Of a stretch of 64,000 bases of DNA, positions 45,046-54,779 are shown one piece after another. The translations under genes were made by a program, and so were the position numbers. The number at the start of each line of letters is the position of its first letter. Within the stretch, counting starts at the first letter, position 1. A model generated the notes under the pieces. It had not been told where the DNA came from. It worked only from the letters and a program-made list of their open reading frames with translations, and did no database searches. Source of the stretch: Welwitschia mirabilis (lineage: Eukaryota > Gnetophyta > Gnetopsida > Welwitschiales); NCBI GenBank assembly GCA_051453625.1, contig JBOZIK010000001.1, forward strand, positions 291,850,048 through 291,914,047. Direction: 5' to 3'.

Positions 45046-45145
45046 NNNNNNNNNNNNNNNNNNNNNNNNNNNNNNNNNNNNNNNNNNNNNNNNNNNNNNN
45101 NNNNNNNNNNNNNNNNNNNNNNNNNNNNNNNNNNNNNNNNNNNNN
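45046..45145. other. Assembly gap, 100 N
   Basis: Default-size gap 24 bases before the gypsy 5' LTR. Confidence 0.98.
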
Positions 45146-45169
45146 TTTATTACTATTGTAATTTTTATG

Positions 45170-46297
45170 TGTTGTACTACAAACTTTTCTATATTTGATA
45201 GGGTATTTTAAGTAGTTTTGTAGGATATTAGATAGGTTTATGTTGTATTTCTATAATAATGAAGAGCTAAGATAAAAGATACAAAAACATGCAATCTTCA
45301 TGACATTTTAAAGCATTTCAAGCAGTTTATAATATTTTCTATTTTAAAGTAAACTTCTTGCAAACATTAAGGCTAATGCATTACGGACACTTGTAAAAAG
45401 CCTATCATCTACCTAATCATCTACATAACTATGCAAATGATAGAACAGTTAATTCAATAAAGATGCTAATGAGAATTAATTTGGTAGATGACATGGAATT
45501 CTTATGATATGGTGTTATCTCCTATATCATCCAGATGACCAACAGGATGACATCTATTATAACGCTTTACTAAACTTCACCTAACTTTTACCATTTATCT
45601 CTGTATTTCTTGCATGAGTATTAGCATTATACCTGCACCTGTTTATCTTGTTTATTTGTGAATCTGTTTTTATCGATGAGTATCTACTATGCCCTTGACT
45701 CTTGCTTATCTTCGCTTACATTGAAAATTCTCATGATAGGTGATTGAAGAATCGGAGATTCATCCTTTATAGTTGCAGATAGATGTCTTCCTTGATGTTG
45801 GCCTATGATTCCTCCATTAAGATGTAGCTATTTTGTAACATGGGTGTTGGTTGAACTCTAATGTATCTGCTTTGTAACATGGGTGTTGGTTGAACTACTT
45901 TTTATTTTTTTATGTTTATTATGTACTTATCCCTTATGGTTTATGTTTCTTCTAATTCCATGGCAGCTTCTTGAGTGATATAGATTATGAAGGCAACCTT
46001 TATCCAGGTTGAGCATTATTAGTTTAGGTGTATTATCTTTTTTCTTTTTTAGATTAACTTTGCATAAGTGTATTTGCATTATGATTTTTTACATTGCATT
46101 ATATTTTTGCTATTAAGTACATAAGTGTTTCTTCTTGAAATCAATTCTCTTTATTCTAGCCTAAGCATTCAATGGCCTATGATATTTGGGTCCACTTACA
46201 TCTATATTAGTGTATTGTGTTATGTAAAATCTATACTATTTGTCAATGATAAGATCTTCTTAGGAGCATAAAATTTACACAAATACATACTACAATG
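45170..46297 (+). repeat. 5' LTR of the gypsy element
   Basis: Starts TGTTGTACTAC and aligns throughout with 57758-58857; anchors 'agctaagat.aaagatacaa', 'acattaaggctaatgcatta', gcctatcat.cacctaatca, 'cttcttgaaatc.attctct', 'taggagcat'. The exact 3' edge is uncertain by a few bases. Only this LTR has a 39-bp tandem duplication (tttgtaacatgggtgttggt at 45832 and 45871). Confidence 0.85.
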
Positions 46298-46300
46298 TCT

Positions 46301-46313
46301 TGCTTCCATTACC
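46301..46313 (+). other. Degenerate primer-binding site, possibly tRNA-Asp
   Basis: tgcttccattacc sits just after the 5' LTR. Compared with the Athila/Tat-type tRNA-Asp site TGGCGCCGTTGCC it has eight identities, three transitions and two transversions. Confidence 0.45.
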
Positions 46314-46319
46314 AAGGAA

Positions 46320-47060
46320 GTCTACTTAGAGTTTTAGGGTGGTTGTTGCTCAGGTAAATGTTTGAATATCAGTTTATATATTTGCCTATAGTAATGTTAT
46401 ATTTTTCGCTACAGTAGCATAGGATTTTCTTTTTACAATTTCTATTTTTACATTCTAAAATAAATGATTTATTATTCATCTTATCATGTAGATGACATGT
46501 GGCAATAATAGTCTATATGCCTTTAGTTTTTTTAGTTTTTTTACTTTCTTAGAAAATAGGATTTTTCTATCCTCCCCTCTATCATCTAGATAATTGAGGA
46601 GGATGACAACTTATTTTCTATGTTTTCTGTGTCTGTTATTTTATGCTTCTCTTTTCTACATTTTTTATTTTTTCTGTTTTTTATGTTTTCTATCGTCTAA
46701 CTATCATTTGGACAACCACAGGAATAATGCACACTAAATATAAAAACTAAGCATGCTAGGACATGTAAAATCTGGTAAGAAAGAAAAATATTAGAGAGAG
46801 TGGTTATTCATAGAGGAAGACATCTGAGAAGATTTGATTGACTTTGAATTTAACTCAAGTATGTACATCCAAGGTATAAATTTCAAAAATTTTAAAAATT
46901 TATACATTTACTACTTTAAAATCTAATTTTTTGAAAGTAAATTTTTTACAAGATTATCTTAATAATAGTTTAGAAGAAAATCCTTTTTTAAATATGTCTA
47001 GTTCATTATAAAAGAAAAATCAAATTGCTTCATCTAATCCACCCCTTATTATTAGAACTT
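46320..47060 (+). other. Gypsy 5' untranslated leader
   Basis: No coding recognised; AT-rich. It lies between the primer-binding site and gag. It contains atcatctag...gatgac words similar to those in the LTR. Confidence 0.5.
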
Positions 47061-48190
47061 CTATGACTACATTTATAAATCTTAATGCCAATGCCACTCT
47101 TAGAGATCTTATAGCAAATAAAAAATATAAAATCCAAATCCTTTTTGATTTATCTTTTGGTGATGATATCCAACTTAGGAATTTAAACACTTATCTCATT
47201 TTTAATGGTGAACATGATGAAGATTATTTACAAAACATTGCCGACATTGAATAGTTAGTATTAACTTCTAGAAATAGTAAGAAAAGAATAAGTGATAGAA
47301 ATTATATGGAAAATTTTCCCATCAATTTAAAAGGTAAAGCTAAGCTTTAATTAAGAACGATTCTTCATAAGAGGCTAAAAACGTAAAGTCAAGTTTAAGA
47401 ATCTTTTATTAAGAGATTCATGAATAAAAAAACCATTAGAAAAAAATAAGAAAGAAGTAACTAACTTCTAATAATAGCATAATGAAGATTATGCCTCCAC
47501 CTATGAGAGATCTTTCTTATTTTACATTTGAATCTTATAGATGCTTTTTCTCAAGAAGAATTGGTAATATTAGACTTAAAGTTAAACTAAAAACTTCTTG
47601 AGTTTTCTTATAGAGGAAATTCGATGAACCTTATAATAGAAAATGCTTAAAGAGTATTGAAAGAGTTAGTGGAAGTGAGTCAAACTTAGCGTAAACCCCC
47701 ACCTAGAGAAAATCAAATAGTAGATCAAATTATTAAAGATATTAAAAACGTTAAGCAAGAGAAGAAGAAAGTAAATATTGAAAAAGAACCAACTAATATC
47801 ATTAAGGATTTTACCTCAACTTTAAAGAAATATACTTAGATGATTTTAGATGAAAAGGTGGTAATAGAAAAGAGTGTGGTTGTAGCTCCAACTTGTGATT
47901 TATGCAAAGATAACTACCATGTTATGAAAGAATGTCCTTTATTGCCAACATATAGAGAAAGAATTTATGAAAAATTATGTGATTTTAATTAAAGTTCTTT
48001 AAACTTTAAAACTCAAAATCAAAACCAAAACCAAAGTCAAATCTAAAATTAAAATACTTTTTATCCTAGGATAAATGGTAACCAAATTTTAAAAATTTTC
48101 AAACAAATCATCCTAATTTCAAACCATTTAGGAAAAGATTTTCTATTGATGATCAAGAAATAATAAACCCAAGAAAGAAAAAAATCTAAC
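47060..48190 (+). pseudogene. Gypsy gag remnant with zinc knuckle
   Basis: Begins MTTFINLNANATLRDLIANK, FDLSFGDDIQLRNLNTYLIF then, after stops, FPINLKGKAKL and FIKRFMNKKTIRKK, the plan of plant gypsy gag ('F...L...A..WL', 'W......F...F'). A CCHC zinc knuckle C-DL-C-KDNY-H-VMKE-C is intact at 47894-47935. The tail is Gln/Asn-rich (QNQNQNQSQI). Gag packages the element RNA. About ten stops interrupt it; many fall where a Trp or Gln is expected (for example 'AKLxLRT'). Confidence 0.83.
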
Positions 48191-48689
48191 ATTGGAAATC
48201 TTGTGAGTATTTTGTAACAAACTATGCTTGCTAATCAAAGACCACAAGGGTCACTTGTCATACAAACTCTACCAAACCCAAATAAAGTTAAAAAGGATTA
48301 TAACGTTGTGACAAGAAGTGAAAATAAGGCAACAACTCCTAACCATGAGGCTTCAACATCTTAAAGTAATAGAAATGATGACGAAGAAGAGGATATAGAA
48401 ATTTTATAAAATCATTTTTTTCCTTCTCCTTTAAGCAATTAAAAAAAAATTCATCTTATAAGAAACCATATACTCCTTAGCTTGATAGATTAAATAATAA
48501 TCCTACTTTTGATAAACATCTTAAAGCCTTTATACAAAATGTGAGTATCAATTTACCATTTTCGAAACTTTTGCAAGAGAATCCTAAATATTCTAATTTA
48601 TGGAAAGATTTGATTATGAGAAAATAAAAATAAAGTATTCCTATCTAAGTATTCCTAGCAAAATCCATTAACAACTTAGTTTTATAGAA

Positions 48690-49330
48690 ATTTTTAAAGC
48701 TTAAGGATTTGGAGCAATAACTATTAGTTTTACTTTGGAAGAACATAAAAGAATAAATAAAGCCTTAATTGATATAGGAACAAGTGTTAACTTATACCCT
48801 NNNNNNNNNNNNNNNNNNNNNNNNNNNNNNNNNNNNNNNNNNNNNNNNNNNNNNNNNNNNNNNNNNNNNNNNNNNNNNNNNNNNNNNNNNNNNNNNNNNN
48901 GGAGCAATAACTATTAGTTTTACTTTGGAAGAACATAAAAGAATAAATAAAGCCATAATTGATATAGGAACAAGTGTTAACTTATACCCTTACACATTTG
49001 TCAACTACTTGGGTTAAAAAGTAGAATAGAGACTAAAAGGATTGTCTTAGAATTAATAAATATAATAGTTAAGAAACATTTAGGCATGATTAAGAATTAT
49101 TCATTTAAATTAAAGAAGCATTCTACCCTATTAATGTGGTTGTAATAGAAGTTGAATATAATGATGATTATCCATTACTTTTAGGTAGAGTTTTTTTATG
49201 CAAAAACCCATTGTATTATAGATACCAAAACATGAATGATAGAGTACCATTTAAAAATAAGAAGTCTATAATAAGAGTGTTTAATATAGCTAAAAATGAT
49301 TTAGATGATGATTTAATTATGGAATAAGAG
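48690..49330 (+). pseudogene. Gypsy aspartic protease remnant
   Basis: TISFTLEEHKRINKALIDIG then T-S-V-N-L-Y-P: the catalytic triad D-I-G, usual neighbour 'A.LDLGASVNLLPYS'. It occurs twice (D at 48771 and at 48961) because of the duplication around the 100-N gap. After the second copy come YTFVNYLG and, from 49136, VVIEVEYNDDYPLLLGRVFL, the second protease block. Stops interrupt between. The processing enzyme of the polyprotein in live elements. Confidence 0.83.
48711..48990. other. 100-N gap (48801-48900) with 90-bp near-identical flanks
   Basis: 48711-48800 and 48901-48990 differ at one base in 90 (agccttaatt against agccataatt). Both abut the gap. An overlap of two contig ends that was not merged is the simplest reading. 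Confidence 0.9.
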
Positions 49331-49980
49331 ATTAAATCAAGTTTATTTCTACAACATCATCCACTTGAGGAAAGATGGTCAATGTTTTATGAGCTAACTT
49401 TATTTGATGATTAACTTGAATTAGACAACTTAAAAGCTTTTGATGAGGATCAGCTTGATTTTGAGTATTTAGAAATTAATTATTTTAATCTAAAGAGTAT
49501 AAATACTGAATCTATTAGCTGTGTAGAAGTTTGAGATTTGAGTAAAACTGAGATTTTTTATTTTGAGGGTTGTTGTTCACTACTAATGTCTAGATGATAG
49601 TCTAAGATAATAGTCGATTTAAAATTTAATAGAAAATAAAAAGCTAAATTTAAATCTGAATCTAAAACCTTTACTAGTGGATTAAAGTACATCTTTTTAC
49701 ATAATGATCAGAATAAATCTTTGATAATTAATGAAAATCTATCCCCTCAATAAGAATCGAGCTTAATCTCACTTTTGTAATCTAAGGTAAATGCATTTTC
49801 TTAGTCTCATAAATATTTTTAGCCATTCTTACCTCAATTTTTCAACATAAAATCTACCTTGAGGATAATGTAAAACTTGTTAGACAACCCTAATGTAGAC
49901 TTAATCTAGCCCTTAAGCACATTGTAAAAGATAAAATGATTAAGTTAATAAATGCTAAAATCATTTATGTCATAGCTAAT
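49331..49980 (+). pseudogene. Gypsy linker between protease and RT, decayed
   Basis: Broken frame with phrases such as HHPLEERWSMFYEL. No independent domain. It corresponds to the long PRO-RT connector of Tat/Athila elements. Confidence 0.5.
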
Positions 49981-50760
49981 AATGAGTGGGTTAGATTTGG
50001 ATAGTATTTCCTAACAAAGATGGAAAATAGAGGATGTGCATTAATTTTAGAAAATTAAATGAAGTAACTAAAAATACTATTGTACTTTACGTTTTCTTGA
50101 TTAGATACTTCATAGAATACAAGGATGTACTTTCTATTATTTTCTTGATGGATATAATGATTATAATTAGGTTTATATTATTAGTGAGGATTAGGATAAA
50201 ACTACTTTTACTTCATCTTTTAGTACTTTTTCTTTTAGATATATGCCTTTTATACTTTGTAATTCTCTTGTTACTTTTCAATGTTCAGATGGGTATTTTA
50301 ATAAATATATTAGAGGATTTGATAGAAATGTTTTTGAATGATTTTTCTATTTATGTTAAAAATTATTAGAAAGATTAGAGGAAGTCCTTGACAAATGTAT
50401 TTCTAGTAGTCTACATTTGAGTTGGGAGAAAAATTTATTTTTAGTTAAAAGTAAAATCATTTTAGGTCACCATATTTCAAAAAAAGAGATTATAAAGGAC
50501 CCTAGAAAAGTTGGTATTATTCAAAACCTAATACCTCCAATCAATGTTAAATATGCTTGATCCTTTTTTAGTCATTGTGATTTCTATTATTAGTTTATTT
50601 AGGATTATACAAAAATTTGTAAACCTCTTCACTTGTTACTAGAAAAAGAAGCTAAATTTGATTGGGATAAATCTTGTTAACTTGCTCTTGACAAACTTAA
50701 ACATAAAGTTTCTTATACTCCTATTGGAAGAAAACCCAAGTAGAAAAATGTTTTGAATTA
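49980..50760 (+). pseudogene. Gypsy reverse transcriptase remnant
   Basis: CINFRKLNEVTKN (50034) matches 'MC.DYR.LN..T'. In shifted frames come SEDxDKTTFTSSFSTFSFRY, MPFILCNSLVTFQC, and the catalytic region MFLNDFSIYVKNY (about 50330). The usual acidic pair of the 'VDDF' motif is N-D here, so the active site is lost. Further on: CISSSLHLSWEKNLFLVKS and ILGHHISKKEI, then KPLHLLLEKEAKFDWDKSC, the thumb and connection. Order and wording are typical of Ty3/gypsy; at least four frames are needed to read it. Confidence 0.85.
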
Positions 50761-51090
50761 ATATTTAATACTAATAATTTTGCCATAGTTGGGGTACTTT
50801 GTTAAAAGTACCAAAATTATTTTAAAGTTATATCTTACCATAGTCAAACTTTATCTAAGATTCAAATGAATTACACTACTATAGAGAAAGATATATTAGC
50901 AATTATCTTTTGCCTTGATATTGGACATCATCTTTTAGGATTTTATGTAAATGTTTATACCAATTATGCTATAATTCAATACCTTATAAATAAGAAAGAT
51001 TCGAGTGCTAGATTGATTATATGGATCCTCATTATGTAAGAATTTAATTTGACCATCATTGATAAATCAAGAAGGTGTAATTGTGTTGCT
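50760..51090 (+). pseudogene. Gypsy RNase H remnant
   Basis: NFAIVGVLC, ISYHSQTLSKIQMNYTTIEK, DILAIIFCLDIGHHLLGFYV, NVYTNYAIIQYLINKKDSSA, RLIIWILIM and DKSRRCNCVANNLSHI. This is the Ty3/gypsy RNase H plan with T-x-E-K, the 'YTD...L..L' strand (D changed to N in NVYTNY) and the 'G..N.VAD.LSR' end. Confidence 0.87.
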
Positions 51091-52310
51091 AATAATTTAT
51101 CTCATATTTCTTCTCCTCTTGATGATTCTTTTCTAGATGAGCAACATTTTACTATATCTTCTACTCATTATCCTCCTTGGTATGTTGATATTATTAATTA
51201 CCTTCTTACCATAAAAACATCATAACATTAGACTTATAATTAACAAAAATCCTTTTTCCATAGAATAGGTAATTATAAATGAGTAGACACATATTTATCA
51301 TAGGTTTAAAGACTAACTTAGGCAAAAATGTGTGCTTGAATAGGGAAAATATGATATCCTTCATCTTTTTCATGGTGGTATTTATGGAGGTAATTTTAGT
51401 AGATAGAAAATAGCTATGAAAATTCTTTATTTTGATCTTTATTGTCCTACTCTTTTTCAGGATTCTTTTGATTTTGCTAAAAGGTGCGATTCTTATTAGT
51501 GTTATAGTAGCCTTGTTTGTACTCAAGAGATGTCCCTTAGACCTACTATTAAATGTGAATATTTTAACTATTTGGGAATTAATTTTATAGGTCCTATTCA
51601 CCCACTAATAATGATAAGAATTATAGTTTAGTAGCTATAGATTATATTAATAAATGGAATGAATCTATTCCTACTTCTTTTAATGACGTTTAAATTATTT
51701 GTACTTTTCTTAGAACTTATATTTTTTAATAATTTAGTTTTACTATAATTATTATCAGTGATTAAGAAACTCATTTTATAAATTAACTTTTTAGAAAATT
51801 TCTTTTATCCATTAGAATAGAAAATGGAGTAGCTTGTGCTTATCATCCTCAAACTAATGGTCAAGCTAAAAATGCAAATAGAGAAAATATGAAAATGTTA
51901 TAAAACTTATTTATGTTAATAAAAAATCTTGGGATTTTAAGCCTAATGATTTTCTTTGGGATAACCATACTACTTAACATAATTTTCTTGGTTTTTTATC
52001 TTAAGAACTTGTGTACGAAAAAGTTTGTGTTTTACCTATTGATGTGTTTTATAACTCTTATTATGATTCTTATCAACTTAATCTTGTAAACCTTCATAAA
52101 AATCTTAAACATAAATTAAACCAATTAGATCACCTTGTTAAAAAATAAACTCATGCTATACATTATTAATAAAACCATAAATCCTAAGCTAAGTTCAAAC
52201 ATGATAAAAACATACTTCATAAAAAGTTTAAACTAAAAAAACTTGTTCTTTTATACAATACTCAAGTATATCTTTTGAATAGAAAGTTGACTTCTAAATG
52301 ATTATGAAAT
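51090..52310 (+). pseudogene. Gypsy integrase remnant
   Basis: After RNase H: DDSFLDEQHFTISSTHYPPW and YVDIINYL, the typical Athila/Tat linker. Then YDILHLFHGGIYGGNFSR and FDFAKRCDSYxC, the HHCC zinc region; EMSLRPTIKCEYFNYLGINF; SLVAIDYINKWNESIPTSF, the first catalytic core Asp; SDxETHFIN, the second; and ENGVACAYHPQTNGQAKNAN, the glutamate-region block (the catalytic E of GQAE is K). The frame then decays to 52310, where a foreign block begins. Confidence 0.86.
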
Positions 52311-52859
52311 GACTTGATAATCTACAACTAAAAAACTTAAAACTTCAATGGCTCTGATACCAAAAGAAATGTTCTAAAAGTTAGATCTAGAAACTTCAAG
52401 TATTAATATTATCCTAGATGATTAATCAAATATTTAGATATAATTTCATATATTGGTTAAATACTAGAGATGAAATTCCTCTAAGAAAAGGAAATGCACA
52501 ATCTTAATATAATGTTTCAACTAGATATTTTTCTCCACTATTAATCCACAAAACTTTTGTTGAGATCAAGCTAATATACTCAAGTTATAAATAACTAATG
52601 CTTATGATAATAATTTATTAATCATAACTTACATATATATTTATATTTATATATGTATATAGATTAATTCATAATGATCTAATCTACAATTAGATATTAG
52701 AGATTTACCTAAGCTAAGGTAAATATTTATACAAAAATTCTATAAGATTAACAAATTATATTGTAATATATATATAACTCCCATTTATGAATTACAGTAA
52801 ATCATAACTTAGAAAATATTCTTAAATGTTAATATGTAAGACTTGAATTGAGAGACCTA

Positions 52860-52955
52860 GCATTGAGATCAAAGTTACACCTTTGCTATCGTTGGGGGTT
52901 CAACTTATAACTTCATGCCTAATATTTAGACACCCTCACCATTACACTACCTTTA
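52860..52955 (-). other. tRNA-like (SINE head-like) sequence, minus strand
   Basis: The minus strand reads ggtagtgtaatggtgagggt and, about 45 bases on, aagttgaacccccaac, resembling an A box and a B box (GGTTCGAANCC) of a tRNA-derived RNA polymerase III promoter, with one base missing in the B box. No cloverleaf was verified. Confidence 0.35.
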
Positions 52956-53249
52956 ATTTAGTTAAAATGGAGGCTTTGACACAATATAAACCTTAAAACT
53001 TTTTAAAGATGAATCCAATCCTGCTAATTAATGCAACACATCTTAAGGAGATGCAAGTTGTACTTAACGCATATCACTTAAGCATGCCGAAAATTTTCCT
53101 TTCATCCTTAATTAATTATTTATTTCAATGCTGTGTCCTCAAATTCTAATGCACTTTCTAATGGACATTCTAAAATGTTTTACATTCAAGCATTTTACTA
53201 AAACATGCTAAAGCATTTTAGGTTACTCCTTTGAGTATCTTCTTAACTG

Positions 53250-53459
53250 ATGAAAGATCTACATTTTAAGGAAAAAACTAGTGTGTTAACCAATGAAGAC
53301 AATTGTTGGAGAGAGAAGACATACATAAGTAAAGGACATGCATGCAATGGCAAGGGGAAATGCATATCTAAAGAAATGCACTCTAAGAGGAATGGCACGA
53401 TAGAAAAATGCAACCATAGACTTCATTTCCTTATCATTGAAGCCATGGAAAGTGAATAG
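53250..53459 (+). other. Open frame of 69 codons, unrecognised
   Basis: From MKDLHFKEKTSVLTN, Lys- and Cys-containing, no domain known to me. It lies in a block (53.2-54.0 kb) rich in 'gaaatgca' words (aaagaaatgcactctaag, agagaaatgcactggagaag), which suggests repetitive rather than coding sequence. Confidence 0.2.
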
Positions 53460-54039
53460 AATAGCAACATAATTTGTAAATAAAGGAAGTTACAAAAGAG
53501 AACTACAAATCTCTTAAATTTTTTGTTTTCATTTGAACTTGATGCATTTCCCTTTTTGCTTCATTAAAGCCCCATTTAGGGTTTGATGGTTTTATTAATT
53601 TATAGCCTGATTCTTTAAGTATGCGTGATGGGCAACAGATGGATGTGGAGGGCAGATGGCTAAGGGCCATGCACAGGCATAGTAGATGAAAAAGTTACTA
53701 GGCAAAATGGAGGGTGAAATTCACAGGCCAAAAAAACTAGTTGTAAGGAAACTATGAAATGAGTAGAACAAAAGGGCATTGATAAGGGACTTGGAGTACA
53801 CAAAGCGCGAAATAAATATGCATACTTAAACTTAAATCAGTAAGGATCATGAGGATCATGAACTTTTAATAGGGTCTGACATGATTTAAGTGTATGAGAA
53901 GAGGCATGAAAGAATAAAGCAGTGTATGGAATGGAAAGGAAGTGCATCACAAGGAGAGAAATGCACTGGAGAAGGAACGCAGAGGATGAAAAATGTCCAG
54001 TGGAATGGCTACAAAGAAATTAAATGCTTTTTAACATAA

Positions 54040-54130
54040 ATTCAGCTTGATAGTATAATGGTTAAGAGAGAAAGAGAGAGAAGCAGAGTAGTTGGTCAGT
54101 AGTTTGATTACCTATTAATGCACAATTAAT
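54040..54130 (+). other. tRNA-like (SINE head-like) sequence, plus strand
   Basis: cttgatagtataatggttaa then, about 50 bases on, cagtagtttgattacct, again A-box and B-box like. It mirrors the minus-strand copy at 52860-52955. A purine run, gagagaaagagagagaagc, lies between the boxes. Confidence 0.35.
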
Positions 54131-54267
54131 TTTTTTAAATAAAATATTTCTTAATAAAAGTAGAGCATAGAGGGTCATTAAGATTCTATTAATTATAAAT
54201 ACCTTATATGTAGATGCATTTTTCCTTTTTATTAAGAGCTTTTTTAGTTAATACCCCTAAATGTTTC

Positions 54268-54367
54268 NNNNNNNNNNNNNNNNNNNNNNNNNNNNNNNNN
54301 NNNNNNNNNNNNNNNNNNNNNNNNNNNNNNNNNNNNNNNNNNNNNNNNNNNNNNNNNNNNNNNNNNN
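54268..54367. other. Assembly gap, 100 N
   Basis: Default-size gap between the foreign block and the resumed integrase C-terminus. Confidence 0.98.
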
Positions 54368-54775
54368 ACCTAATTAGATCAATTTAATGAAAAATTTACT
54401 CATGTTATACATCATCAATTAATCCACAAAGCCTAAGTTAAGTTCAAACATGATAAAAAGTTACTTCAGAAAAAGTTTGAATCTCGTCAACTTGTCCTTT
54501 TCTACAATACTTAAGTACATATTTTAAATAACAAGTTAACCTCTAAGTGGTTAGGTCCTTATCTTATAGATAAAGTGCATTCTAATGGCTCTATTAGGAT
54601 TTCTAACTTAGAGACTAAGGAGTTTCAGAAAGTTAATGAACAAAGGTTGAAACTATATGAAAAATCTTTCGATGCAACCTTAAACATGATAGAAGAACTT
54701 ATCTTAGATGTTTTCCTCAATGAAAAGACTTTCACCTTATCATTATCTAAATTATTTCTTAGCTTATTTCTTTGA
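54368..54775 (+). pseudogene. Gypsy integrase C-terminal domain remnant
   Basis: 54368-54553 repeats the content of 52120-52305 with many differences (KFKHDKKLLQKKFESRQLVL against KFKHDKNILHKKFKLKKLVL). It then continues past the break as LTSKWLGPYLIDKVHSNGSI, RISNLETKEFQKVNEQRLK and LYEKSFDA, the C-terminal 'L.SRW.GPF.V..V...G.VE......F.VNGQRLK.Y' domain of Tat/Athila integrases. It ends with a frame open to 54775. The repeated part means the insertion carried or duplicated about 185 bp, or a second gypsy copy is joined at the gap. Confidence 0.82.
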
Positions 54776-54779
54776 TGGA

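Larger units (their letters stand above)
52310..54267. mobile_element. Foreign block inserted in the gypsy integrase, with LTR-like and tRNA-like parts
   Basis: Starts just after LTSK-coding sequence (52305) and ends at a gap (54268). It contains the PBS-like word gctctgatacca (52351-52362), followed eight bases later by tgttctaaaagttag (52370), the order expected for PBS then LTR end of a minus-strand copia-type element. It also holds two tRNA-like motifs (52870-52950 and 54045-54125). No coding domain is recognised. The integrase C-terminus resumes after the gap with a partial duplication. What element it is remains open. Confidence 0.5.
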
